From contig NZ_KQ948768.1 in the NCBI RefSeq assembly GCF_001514205.1, positions 21,771 to 85,770 of the forward strand: a DNA stretch of 64,000 nucleotides, read 5' to 3'. The stretch comes from Streptomyces griseoruber. Lineage in GTDB: Bacteria; Actinomycetota; Actinomycetes; Streptomycetales; Streptomycetaceae. A program made the translations under genes and the position numbers. Positions 57,766 through 64,000 of the stretch are shown here, piece by piece. Numbering within the stretch: the first letter of the stretch is position 1; each line of letters begins with the position of its first letter. The notes under the pieces are model-generated. The model did no database searches. It was not told where the DNA came from and saw only the letters and a list, made by a program, of their open reading frames with translations.

Positions 57766-58131
57766 TCAAAACATTGCGGAGACGCTCGCCTTCGAGATCT
57801 CTTGAGCGACGCCCCAATGCTCCACGAGCTTTCCGTTCTCAACGCGCCATATGTCGACGATCGCCAGATCTGGGCTCCCGTCCGCGAATTCCATGTGCAG
57901 GTGAAGGGCAACCATCTCCCCATCACCGATGATCCGCTTGACCGTGGCCCGGCCGCCCTTCGCCGCTTCTTCTTCCAGATAGGCGATGGCGCCTTCCCTG
58001 CCCTTCCCGGCATTGGGGTTGTGCTGGACATAGTCTTCAACGGCGTACCGCTCGAAGGCTTGGCGAGCGCCATGAGCCTGAAGGGCCGAGAGGAAACCTT
58101 CGAGCACCTCACGACTTGTCGGGACGGTCAT
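57766..58131 (-). CDS. SnoaL-like (NTF2-fold) protein
   Basis: 121 aa, intact. The start is SREVLEGFLSALQAHGARQAFERYAVEDYVQHNPNAGKGREG, and EFADGSPDLAIVDIWRVENGKLVEHWGVAQE is the conserved C-terminal sheet. It is similar in layout to the convergent copy at 57412 (EDYVQHNPN and a VxxGxLxEHW motif in both), so the pair may derive from an ancestral duplication. The family holds aldol-type cyclases, isomerases and proteins of unknown role. A TGTTCA-N5-TGAAC repeat lies about 190 bp upstream. Its context is a catabolic island, so a degradative isomerase or dehydratase role is possible. Confidence 0.8.
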   Translation of the reverse strand: MTVPTSREVLEGFLSALQAHGARQAFERYAVEDYVQHNPNAGKGREGAIAYLEEEAAKGGRATVKRIIGDGEMVALHLHMEFADGSPDLAIVDIWRVENGKLVEHWGVAQEISKASVSAMF

Positions 58132-58322
58132 TGGTTGGCCTCCTGGTGCAACGCCCCGTCAAAATGGCATATTGCAGCGACAAACGTTCACGTCTCAAGA
58201 CGTGACAGCCACCGCGCTCTCCTGTGACCTCGGACGGGCTTGCCGCGCAGGGGGATCCGGAAGCCCGGCGACAAACTCGACAGCCGTAGAGTGCGGGCCC
58301 GCCGGAGATGCCACAACGGACC

Positions 58323-58338
58323 TGTTCATTCAATGAAC
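58323..58338. promoter_or_regulatory. TGTTCA-N5-TGAAC inverted repeat (copy 1)
   Basis: TGTTCA (58323-58328), TTCAA, TGAAC (58334-58338). The same arms and the same 5-nt spacer occur at 63164-63180 upstream of the intradiol dioxygenase. It lies between the SnoaL-like gene and the remains of the VAO-type oxidase. It is a candidate operator for a shared regulator of the aromatic-catabolic genes. Confidence 0.5.
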
Positions 58339-58514
58339 TTCTTCGGCGAGGGGCAGGGCTGAGCAGGGATGATGCGGGTCCACTCCGTGGATCTCACCCG
58401 GGAGCCGGGCGTCCACAAGGAAGCCTTGCCGTGATGGATCCGCCAGCCCGAGGCCTGCCGGGGCGACCGGCCTGATCGGCTCATCACGCCGAGCGGAGTG
58501 AGCGCTCCCAACTC

Positions 58515-58715
58515 GTGCAGCTCGTGCAGCTCGGGCAGCAGGGTTGCGCCGAGTACCGATCGCACCTCGACTTCTCGGACCTCGCGCAGGACCAGCTCGC
58601 CTTCGGTGACCACGCCTACCGGCACGTCGCAGAGACGATCAAGGATGCCGTCGATCCGAAGGGGATTCTCTCCCCGGGCCGGCACGGCATCTGGCCTGCG
58701 CGGTACCGCGACCAA
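58515..58715 (+). pseudogene. Vanillyl-alcohol-oxidase-like C-terminal fragment, inverted relative to its body
   Basis: The plus strand reads CAEYRSHLDFSDLAQDQLAFGD, then HAYRHVAETIKDAVDPKGIL and SPGRHGIWPARYR. DPxGILxPGxxGIWP is the diagnostic C-terminal motif of the VAO/4-cresol-dehydrogenase flavoenzyme family. The rest of the same gene lies immediately to the right on the opposite strand (58728-59240). A local inversion with one breakpoint at 58715-58728 explains the arrangement; alternatively the assembly is wrong here. As it stands the fragment has no start and no function. Confidence 0.72.
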
Positions 58716-58727
58716 CGCGCTCGTGCG

Positions 58728-59240
58728 CAGTTCCTTCGCGGTGTCGATCGTCGCCCGCAGGTGGCCGGCGTCGTGCCGGTTGAAGAACATCGCCGACACG
58801 GCGATCGCGGAGCGGTCGTTGGTCACGAACACCTGCGCCGAGAAGTTGACGCCCATGCGCTCGACGACCTTTTCCTTGATCTGCTGGACGACGTTCGCGA
58901 CTTCGTCACCGCGCAGCGGCACGACGGGCGAGAACCCGACGTGCCCCACGAAGTCGGGGGGCTGTCGAGGATGTCGCTGCTGGGTACACCGCCGGAGATG
59001 CGGTCGATGAGCCCGGCGTCCTTGATCTTGTGCCAGTTTCTCCGCCGTGTATGTCGCGGGGCGACGCACCTCGCCACCCTCGATCGCGCTCCACGCCTCG
59101 CGGACCCGACGCTCGTGCACGTCGATCACCTCTGGGTCGCCCCACAGGGCTGTACGCACGCACCACCGGCCGAGCCCGGTCTCGTCGGCGATCGCATCGA
59201 GCTGCTCCCCCGCATCACCGGGGTGCCCGGCGGCGGCATC
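58728..59240 (-). pseudogene. Vanillyl-alcohol-oxidase-like central region, frameshifted and truncated
   Basis: Leftward reading gives IADETGLGRWCVRTALWGDPE, then VHERRVREAWSAIEGGE. Next comes NWHKIKDAGLIDRISGGVPS in a second frame, and back in the first frame HVGFSPVVPLRGDEV, FSAQVFVTNDRSAIAVSAMF and IDTAKEL. Together these are the cap/substrate region of a VAO-type flavin oxidase acting on para-substituted phenols. Two compensating single-base changes cause the frame switch: an extra A in GAGAAACTGG (near 59037) and a missing C in a C-run (near 58965). The N-terminal FAD-binding domain is absent and the C terminus is inverted next door, so it is inactive unless misassembled. Confidence 0.7.
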
Positions 59241-59301
59241 TTCAAGCCCGGTCGCCGTCGCGAGCCCCGCGATCCCGGCCCGTCTCCCGTGGCTGCGGCG
59301 G

Positions 59302-59537
59302 TCAGTCCTCCTCGACGTCCTGCCCGACCGAGGCGCGCAGGAAGCCGGAGAACGTCTCCGCGGTCTGCCAGGTCAGGCTTTCGAGCTCGACGGCGTCGAG
59401 CAGGACCGATATCCGCGGCGGTGGGCGTGGATCTCCAGTCGTTCGCCGTTGCGTGTGTAGACCTTGCGGACGCGTATGTCGGCGAACTCGTTGGAGATCT
59501 GGATCGACGGGTCGTCGCTGTACTGGAATTCGGACAT
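59302..59537 (-). pseudogene. Small 'dihydrodiol dehydrogenase'-annotated protein with frameshift
   Basis: ATG 59537 reads SEFQYSDDPSIQISNEFADI followed by RVRKVYTRNGERLEI. Then a one-base loss (near 59425) shifts the frame, and PRISVLLDAVELESLTWQTAETFSGFLR continues to a TGA at 59302. Joined, it makes a protein of about 75-80 aa resembling small actinomycete proteins commonly labelled dihydrodiol dehydrogenase, which accompany aromatic or terpenoid catabolic genes and have no firm function. If the indel is a sequencing error the gene is intact. It lies between the VAO-type remnant and a SnoaL-like gene. Confidence 0.55.
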
Positions 59538-59730
59538 CGCGATCCCGCCTAGAGGAAGACGCCGAGGTTGGCCGTGCCGAGGATCGAACTCCGAGGACGG
59601 GGACGACGGCACTCTCGTGCTCGGTACCACGCGGCCGGCGCGACCGTTCCGCCGCGTCGGTCGGCGTCGGCAGCTCATCGCCGAAGTGACGAACGACGGA
59701 ATATCGCACAACCGATCTCGAGAAGGATTC

Positions 59731-60309
59731 ATGGCGACCGTTGAACAGCGAGAGGAATCGACGCCCACGGGAGCTCGCCTGCCCGACATGGCGAGGTTCA
59801 TCGACTTCCTGGAAGCCCGGAAGGCGGAGACGGAGAATCCGAAGCATGCCGCGATGATCGACCTGCTCATCGAGCACTCGGTCGCCGAGGTACGCGACCA
59901 CGACATCGAGCGGACCATGGCGACACTGGTGGACGACTGCGTCTACCACTGCTACGGCGACCCCGTCGCGATCGAGCAGCAGGGCGGGCGGGTCGCCGAC
60001 AGGGAGACGGTGCGCGCGAACTACCTCGAGAACATGGCCAACGGCATGCTGGCGATGGACAGCCTCGAAGTCGAGGTCGAGCACTTCTTCATCAGCGACG
60101 ACGCCATCGCCTGGGACGGCTGCACGCGACTTCGGCTGCCTGGTACGGCGCTGGCCGAGGCGGGCGTACCTCTGCCGGACGGGGGTACGGTCGATGACGT
60201 GTTCGTGCACAGGTCGAGGGCCGCCATCGTCATCCCGTTCCGCGACGGTCTGATGGTCGCAGAGGACTTCTCCCTCGACGGTCAGGGCACCTGGGAAAAG
60301 GCGGCCTGA
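59731..60309 (+). CDS. SnoaL/NTF2-like protein, 192 aa
   Basis: ATG 59731 has AAGGA 5 nt upstream. A 50-residue N-terminal helical part (DMARFIDFLEARKAETENPKHAAMIDLL) precedes an NTF2-like core: EVRDHDIERTMATLVDDCVYHCYGDP, DRETVRANYLENM, DSLEVEVEHFFISDDAIAWDG and a final IVIPFRDGLMVAEDFSLD strand. It is larger than the two SnoaL-like proteins at 57-58 kb and not obviously a copy of either. It is convergent with the aldolase/hydratase/dioxygenase operon. Its reaction is unknown; the context suggests hydration, dehydration or isomerisation of a ring-cleavage or side-chain intermediate. Confidence 0.8.
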   Translation: MATVEQREESTPTGARLPDMARFIDFLEARKAETENPKHAAMIDLLIEHSVAEVRDHDIERTMATLVDDCVYHCYGDPVAIEQQGGRVADRETVRANYLENMANGMLAMDSLEVEVEHFFISDDAIAWDGCTRLRLPGTALAEAGVPLPDGGTVDDVFVHRSRAAIVIPFRDGLMVAEDFSLDGQGTWEKAA

Positions 60310-60484
60310 CCGCTCGCCGGCCACGAGGGCGGAGCCACCATCCGCGGGCGGTGTCGGCGGGGGCGAAGGGGACGGCGAGTCAGCCGTACGGGCGGCGGAT
60401 CTCGTTCGTACCTGCGGCGTCGAGTCCCGTCGGCCGGGCGCGCGGCGGCTCCGGAGGGCGGCGGGTGGCACTACTGCTCCGGTG

Positions 60485-61354
60485 TCAGCGGCCCTCCGGG
60501 GACTGGGTCGCGGCGGGTGGAGCGGCAGTCTCCGGGATCTGCCGCGTGAAGGACCGGGCGAGGGCGTCGGCGCCGCGCGCCAGCAGTCCCACGTCCACAC
60601 CGACCGCGGTGAACGTGGTCCCGAGGTCGATGCACCGTCGCGCGAACATGGGGTCGATCGTCAGCACGCCGGCCGGTCTGCCCGCCGCGCGCACGCGTCC
60701 GATCACCTCCTCCACCGCCGCGACGACGCTGGGCGCGTTCGGGTCTCCGGGGTGACCGAGGCTGGCGGCCAGGTCGCTGGGCCCGATGAAGATCCCGTCC
60801 ACGCCGTCGACGGAGGCGATCGCCTCGATCTGCCCGAGGGCGTGCCGCGATTCGACCTGCACGAGCACGCACAGTTCGGTGTGTGCCAGCTCGGCGTAGT
60901 CCTTGACCCGACCGAACCTGGTGGCCCTGGTCAGTGCCGCCACACCACGGACGCCCAGGGGGGCGTAGCGGGTGGCGGCGACCGCGGCGCGCGCTTCCTC
61001 GGCCGACTCGACCTGCGGTATCAGCAGCGACTGCGCGCCTACGTCCAGGAGCCGCTTGATCACGACGGGATCGTTGACCGGGGGACGCACCACTGGCGAG
61101 CAGGGATATGGGGCGACCGCCTGGAGTTGTGAGAGCACGGTCGCGACGTCGGCGTGCGAGTGCTCGGTGTCGAGGAGCAGCCAGTCGAAGCCGGCGCCGG
61201 CGATGATCTCGGCCGGGTACGGGTCGGCCAGCGAGCACCACATGCCGATCAGCTGTTCGCCCCGGGAAAGCGCCGCCTTGAACGCGTTCGGCGGCAGGGG
61301 CCACCGGCCCGGCGCGGGTTGCGGCGCGCCGGTCGGCGGGTGGGGCGTGGTCAC
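60485..61354 (-). CDS. HpcH/HpaI-family aldolase
   Basis: 289 aa from GTG 61354, which overlaps the hydratase stop as GTGA. Family motifs: QLIGMWCSLADPYPAEIIAGAGFDWLLLDTEHSHAD at the N terminus, PVVRPPVNDPVVIKRLLDVGAQSLLIPQVE, the metal-binding Glu in VQVESRHAL, and the Asp in GIFIGPSDLAASLGHPG. These enzymes cleave 4-hydroxy-2-oxo-acids (for example 4-hydroxy-2-oxo-heptane-1,7-dioate) to pyruvate plus an aldehyde, using Mg or Mn. A Pro/Ala-rich N-terminal extension of about 25 aa is unusual. It follows the hydratase that would make its substrate type, so both probably act in succession. Confidence 0.9.
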   Translation of the reverse strand: MTTPHPPTGAPQPAPGRWPLPPNAFKAALSRGEQLIGMWCSLADPYPAEIIAGAGFDWLLLDTEHSHADVATVLSQLQAVAPYPCSPVVRPPVNDPVVIKRLLDVGAQSLLIPQVESAEEARAAVAATRYAPLGVRGVAALTRATRFGRVKDYAELAHTELCVLVQVESRHALGQIEAIASVDGVDGIFIGPSDLAASLGHPGDPNAPSVVAAVEEVIGRVRAAGRPAGVLTIDPMFARRCIDLGTTFTAVGVDVGLLARGADALARSFTRQIPETAAPPAATQSPEGR

Positions 61355-62133
61355 CGGAACGCCACCCCGATCGAGCCCAAGGGGCCGTAGTCGGCGTGGA
61401 TGACGGTGTTCGGTTCGACCGAGACGGGCCGGGTGAACGAGCCCGAGAGCAGCAGCTGGCCGGCTTCGAGGTGCCGGCCGACCGCGGCGAGCTTGTTCCC
61501 GAGCCAGGCGATGCCCGCCGCCGGGTGTCCCATGACGGCGGCCGAGACGCCGGACTCCTCGATCACCCCGTTCTTCGACAGCGTCGCGGCCACCCACCGG
61601 ATGTCGACGTCCATCGGGCGTACGACGCGACCGCCGACGACCATCGCCGCGGCGGCGGCGTTGTCCGCGATGGTGTCGGTGATCGAACGCGGCACCTCGG
61701 TGCGGTAGTCGATGACCTCCAGGGCGGGGACGATGTACTCCGTCGCCCGCAGGACGTCGTGGACGCGCAGGTTCGGTCCGTGCAGGTCCGCGCCGAGCAC
61801 GAACGCGAGCTCGACCTCCAGTCTGGGCTTCATGTAGCGGTCAGCGTCGAGAGTGGCGCCGTCGCCCACGACCATGTCGTCGGTGAGGAATCCGTAGTCG
61901 GGCTCCGTCATCTGCGAGGCCATCTGCATGGCGCGGGACGTCAGTCCGATCTTGTGTCCGACGAGCCGGGCCCCGGCCGCCACACGCTCCGCCGCCCAGA
62001 GTTGCTGGATGGCATAGGCGTCGACGATCTCGAGATCGGGATAGGTGTGGCTGAGCTGGGTGATCGGTCGCCGATCGCGGTCGGCCTGTATGAGGGCAGC
62101 CGCGGCCGCACGACGCTCTGCTTCGGTGATCAC
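61351..62133 (-). CDS. 2-keto-4-pentenoate hydratase / HpaH-like hydratase
   Basis: 260 aa. GTG 62133 has GAGAGGAA upstream. Features: IVDAYAIQQLWAAERVAAGARLVGHKIGLTSRAMQ, the family N-terminal motif; DYGFLTDDMVVGDGATL; KPRLEVELAFVLGADL with the metal-binding ExE; and ALEVIDYRTE. The end VEPNTVIHADYGPLGSIGVAF is the typical C terminus. It hydrates 2-hydroxy-2,4-dienoates formed by ring meta-cleavage to 4-hydroxy-2-oxo acids, the substrates of the adjacent aldolase. The gene is 19 bp downstream of an intradiol (ortho-cleaving) dioxygenase, an unexpected partner, so the route is not a standard one. Confidence 0.9.
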   Translation of the reverse strand: MITEAERRAAAAALIQADRDRRPITQLSHTYPDLEIVDAYAIQQLWAAERVAAGARLVGHKIGLTSRAMQMASQMTEPDYGFLTDDMVVGDGATLDADRYMKPRLEVELAFVLGADLHGPNLRVHDVLRATEYIVPALEVIDYRTEVPRSITDTIADNAAAAAMVVGGRVVRPMDVDIRWVAATLSKNGVIEESGVSAAVMGHPAAGIAWLGNKLAAVGRHLEAGQLLLSGSFTRPVSVEPNTVIHADYGPLGSIGVAFR

Positions 62134-62152
62134 TGAGTTCCTCTCGGTCGCG

Positions 62153-63073
62153 TCACGCGCTGTCCGGCTTGTGTCGCGCTTGGGCCGACACGGGCGGGGT
62201 CGGCAGCCATGCCTCACCCGGCTCGACGACGAAGGTGAACTCGAGGCTGTACCAGGGCTCGGTCACCTCCGGGTCCGGCGCCGGCTCGTTCTCGTGGCGT
62301 TCATAGGTACCGATGAGGCGCTGCACGACACCGAACTGCGCGTCGGTCTCCAGAATGGGGTCGTCGTGGCTGTAGAGCTGGGAGGCGATGGTCTTGTATC
62401 CCGGTTTGTGGATCAGCGCATGGAGATGGGCCGGCCGGAAGGGATGGCGTTTCAGCGCGGTCAGGAGATCGCCCACGGGCCCGTCCGTGGGTATCGGGTA
62501 ACCGGAAGGCTTGATACTGCGGAAGGCGAAGACACCTTCCTCGTCGCTGAGGAACTTGCCGCGGAGATTCCACTCGGCCTGCTCGGGGTCCTGGTTCTCG
62601 TAGAGGCCGGCCGGTGACGCGTGCCAGACGTCGACTTCCGCGCCGGCGACCGCTTTCCCCTCGGTGTCGACGATCCGGCCGGAGAAGAACAGCGGCGGTC
62701 CCTCGGTGGGCGAGCGGACGATCGATGCGCCGTTGTCCATCCTCGGACTGCCCTGGCGCCAGAACGGGCCGAGCAGGTTCGCCGAGGTCGGGTTGTCCTC
62801 GGTGCCGTTGTTCATCAGGGAGACCAGCGTCGACAGACCCAGCGAGCCCGCCATCAGTCTGACCTCGTTGTGGCTGGGCGTCGTGAGCCGCCCGAGCCTG
62901 GTCACGATGTCGAGGGAGGCGGCGAACTCCTTCTCGGTCAGGCGTACTTCGCGGGCGAAATCGTGCAGGTGGCGCACCAGCGCCTGGACGATCTCCTTGA
63001 CGCGCGGGTCGTCGGCCCGCTCCGTCTCGGCAAGTACCGCTGCGGTGAGCTGGTCTTCGTCTTGGATGATCAC
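62153..63073 (-). CDS. Intradiol ring-cleavage dioxygenase (hydroxyquinol/catechol 1,2-dioxygenase type)
   Basis: 306 aa. An N-terminal dimerisation domain (about 20-100, with VKEIVQALVRHLHDFAREVRLTEKEF and NEVRLMAGSLGLSTLV) precedes the catalytic barrel (TSANLLGPFWRQGSP, VDTEGKAVAGAEVDVWHASPAGLYENQ). The four Fe(III) ligands are visible: Tyr in GLYENQ, Tyr in SGYPIPTDGPVG, and two His in HPFRPAHLHALIHKPG. The helical N-terminal domain favours the hydroxyquinol/catechol subgroup over protocatechuate enzymes. It is first gene of a three-gene minus-strand operon with hydratase and aldolase. A TGTTCA-N5-TGAACA repeat 91 bp upstream is its likely control site. Confidence 0.92.
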   Translation of the reverse strand: MIIQDEDQLTAAVLAETERADDPRVKEIVQALVRHLHDFAREVRLTEKEFAASLDIVTRLGRLTTPSHNEVRLMAGSLGLSTLVSLMNNGTEDNPTSANLLGPFWRQGSPRMDNGASIVRSPTEGPPLFFSGRIVDTEGKAVAGAEVDVWHASPAGLYENQDPEQAEWNLRGKFLSDEEGVFAFRSIKPSGYPIPTDGPVGDLLTALKRHPFRPAHLHALIHKPGYKTIASQLYSHDDPILETDAQFGVVQRLIGTYERHENEPAPDPEVTEPWYSLEFTFVVEPGEAWLPTPPVSAQARHKPDSA

Positions 63074-63163
63074 GTCGGTGTCCCCTGGTGACGGTCGGCT
63101 GCCGACTCACGGCAGGCGCTGCCACGCGAGTATCCGAGGGCCGTCCGGCCCGCACAACGCCAC

Positions 63164-63180
63164 TGTTCATCCAGTGAACA
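63164..63180. promoter_or_regulatory. TGTTCA-N5-TGAACA inverted repeat (copy 2)
   Basis: TGTTCA (63164-63169), TCCAG, TGAACA (63175-63180): a perfect 6-bp inverted repeat. It lies in the divergent region between the dioxygenase operon and the P450 gene and matches the element at 58323. A weaker GTTG-TTCGTT-CAAC element is nearby at about 63217-63230. It probably binds a dimeric regulator such as an IclR- or GntR-type protein; the regulator is outside or lost. Confidence 0.55.
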
Positions 63181-63355
63181 ACGGGGCGCCGCGACCTGTA
63201 CGAAGCTCCGCAGACGTTGTTCGTTCAACGGCCACTGCTGTGTCCTCGCAAGCCGAGTCCATGCAGCATGTCCGATCAGGACTTTCCACGGGCCTCGGGT
63301 TCGCGTGCCCCGGCTCGGAATGCCGGCGAGCCGCCGCACGGACCCGGAGGAAGCC

Positions 63356-63847
63356 ATGTCCAGCCATGACAGTACTGCCCACGTCGGGCCCGAGGCCTCG
63401 TACTGCCCTTACCCGCTCTACGACCGACTGCGAGAACGAGGTGTCGCCTTCGTCGAGGAGGCCAACGCCTTCGTCGTCACCCGGGCCGACGACATCGACG
63501 CGGTGCTGCGTGATGTCGAGACGTTCTCCTCGCTCGACGCGCTCGGACTCCCGCCGATCGAGCCGGGAAACGAGCCGACGAGGACGGGGTTCTACCTGAT
63601 CACCAGTGATCCGCCGGAACACACCGGGCGCCGTCGCCTGGCGGCCAGGGCGTTCACGTCTCGCCGGATCGCTCCCTTCGAACCGCAGATCCGGGCGACG
63701 TCCACGGAGCTGATCGAGGGCCTGCGCGGGCGCGACGAGGTCGACTTCGTGGCCGACTTCGCCGTCAAGCTGCCCATCGCTGTCATCGCCACGGTGCTGG
63801 GCGTACCGGAAGCGGACACCGCCGAGATGCGGCGGCTCTCCGAGAAG
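63356..63847 (+). pseudogene. Cytochrome P450 N-terminal part, interrupted
   Basis: ATG 63356 has GGAGG upstream and starts CPYPLYDRLRERGVAFVEEANAFVVTRADDIDAVLRDVETFSS. The C-helix haem-propionate contact motif PPEHTGRRRLAARAF and PIAVIATVLGVPEADTAEMRRLSE follow. This is a standard bacterial CYP up to about residue 163 (normal length about 400). At about 63847 P450 similarity stops abruptly and transposase sequence begins. The I-helix, ExxR and Cys ligand are absent from the window, so the gene is disrupted. It is divergent from the dioxygenase operon and may have initiated oxidation in the same pathway. Confidence 0.75.
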
Positions 63848-64000
63848 GATCGTGGACTCCACGCCCGTCGAGTGCGCCCGCTCCCGCGAGACGGTCAAAC
63901 GCTCCGACCTGGCCGGCTGGGCCAACTACGGTTACTGCCGCTCCCACTCCCGCTTTACTGGGGCCTGAAGCTGCACCTGGTGTGCACGCCGGCCGGCTTA
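63848..64000 (+). mobile_element. IS982-family transposase fragment (frameshifted, runs off window)
   Basis: Directly after the P450 part the plus strand reads IVDSTPVECARSRETVKRSD, then LAGWANYGYCRSHSRF. After a one-base loss in a T-run (near 63955), YWGLKLHLVC follows in a second frame. This is the central DDE region of IS982-type transposases. The transposase N terminus and any terminal inverted repeat are missing at the junction, so this is an internal IS fragment or a deletion product rather than a simple insertion. The rest lies beyond the right edge. Confidence 0.7.

Noticed and set aside
58700..59552. Plus-strand continuation of the VAO C-terminal frame as one 345-aa protein
   Set aside because: After RYRDQ the frame is antisense to the VAO central domain and carries no family similarity.

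Overview
The window is very GC-rich DNA from an actinomycete, most likely Streptomyces. It shows third-position G/C codon bias, GTG and TTG starts, ATGA/GTGA overlaps between operon genes, a TTA codon in a regulator, and typical type I PKS and LAL-regulator sequences. No tRNA, rRNA or CRISPR was seen.

Layout. (1) 1-4.1 kb: a polar amino-acid ABC importer (minus strand; the ATPase runs off the left edge) lies divergent to an IclR-type regulator, followed by a second IclR-type regulator. (2) 4.1-5.1 kb: decayed remnants, including an AraC-family tail with an in-frame stop. (3) 5.1-10.3 kb: a complete Opp/Dpp-type peptide importer operon (minus). (4) 10.4-12.2 kb: two SnoaL/NTF2-like proteins and an SDR. 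(5) 12.3-41.0 kb: three collinear modular type I PKS genes (minus). (6) 41.1-43.8 kb: a LuxR/LAL regulator. (7) 44.2-45.0 kb: a truncated 2OG-Fe(II) oxygenase remnant. (8) 45.1-56.7 kb: a plus-strand set with a second peptide importer, a membrane dipeptidase, three LLM flavin/F420 oxidoreductases and a DUF1684 protein. It is punctuated by two short Cys-containing leader peptides, each followed by a hairpin. (9) 56.8-64 kb: an eroded catabolic region with a deleted response regulator, SnoaL-like proteins, an inverted and frameshifted vanillyl-alcohol-oxidase-like gene, a frameshifted small gene, an HpaI-like aldolase, a 2-keto-4-pentenoate-hydratase-like protein, an intradiol dioxygenase, and a P450 cut off by an IS982-type transposase fragment.

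The PKS reads as KSQ-AT(mmal)-ACP / KS-AT(mal)-DH-ER-KR-ACP // KS-AT(mmal)-KR-ACP / KS-AT(mal)-DH-KR-ACP / KS-AT(mmal)-ACP // KS-AT(mal)-DH-KR-ACP-TE. Strict collinearity gives a C15 hexaketide: a propionate starter, a saturated butyl tail, one hydroxyl, a ketone retained between two enoyl units, and a thioesterase for release. The SDR and two SnoaL-like proteins lie downstream on the same strand and are the obvious tailoring candidates.

Regulation. Tandem 11-bp repeats (consensus CCCCTACCGG) lie just upstream of the first PKS gene and again upstream of the 5-10 kb peptide-importer operon. This suggests that one activator, most simply the LAL protein, controls both. That LAL gene carries a rare TTA (Leu) codon near its end, implying bldA dependence. 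The 45-57 kb set looks sulfur/cysteine controlled because of its leader peptides. In the catabolic region two TGTTCA-N5-TGAAC inverted repeats may mark a shared operator whose regulator is not in the window.
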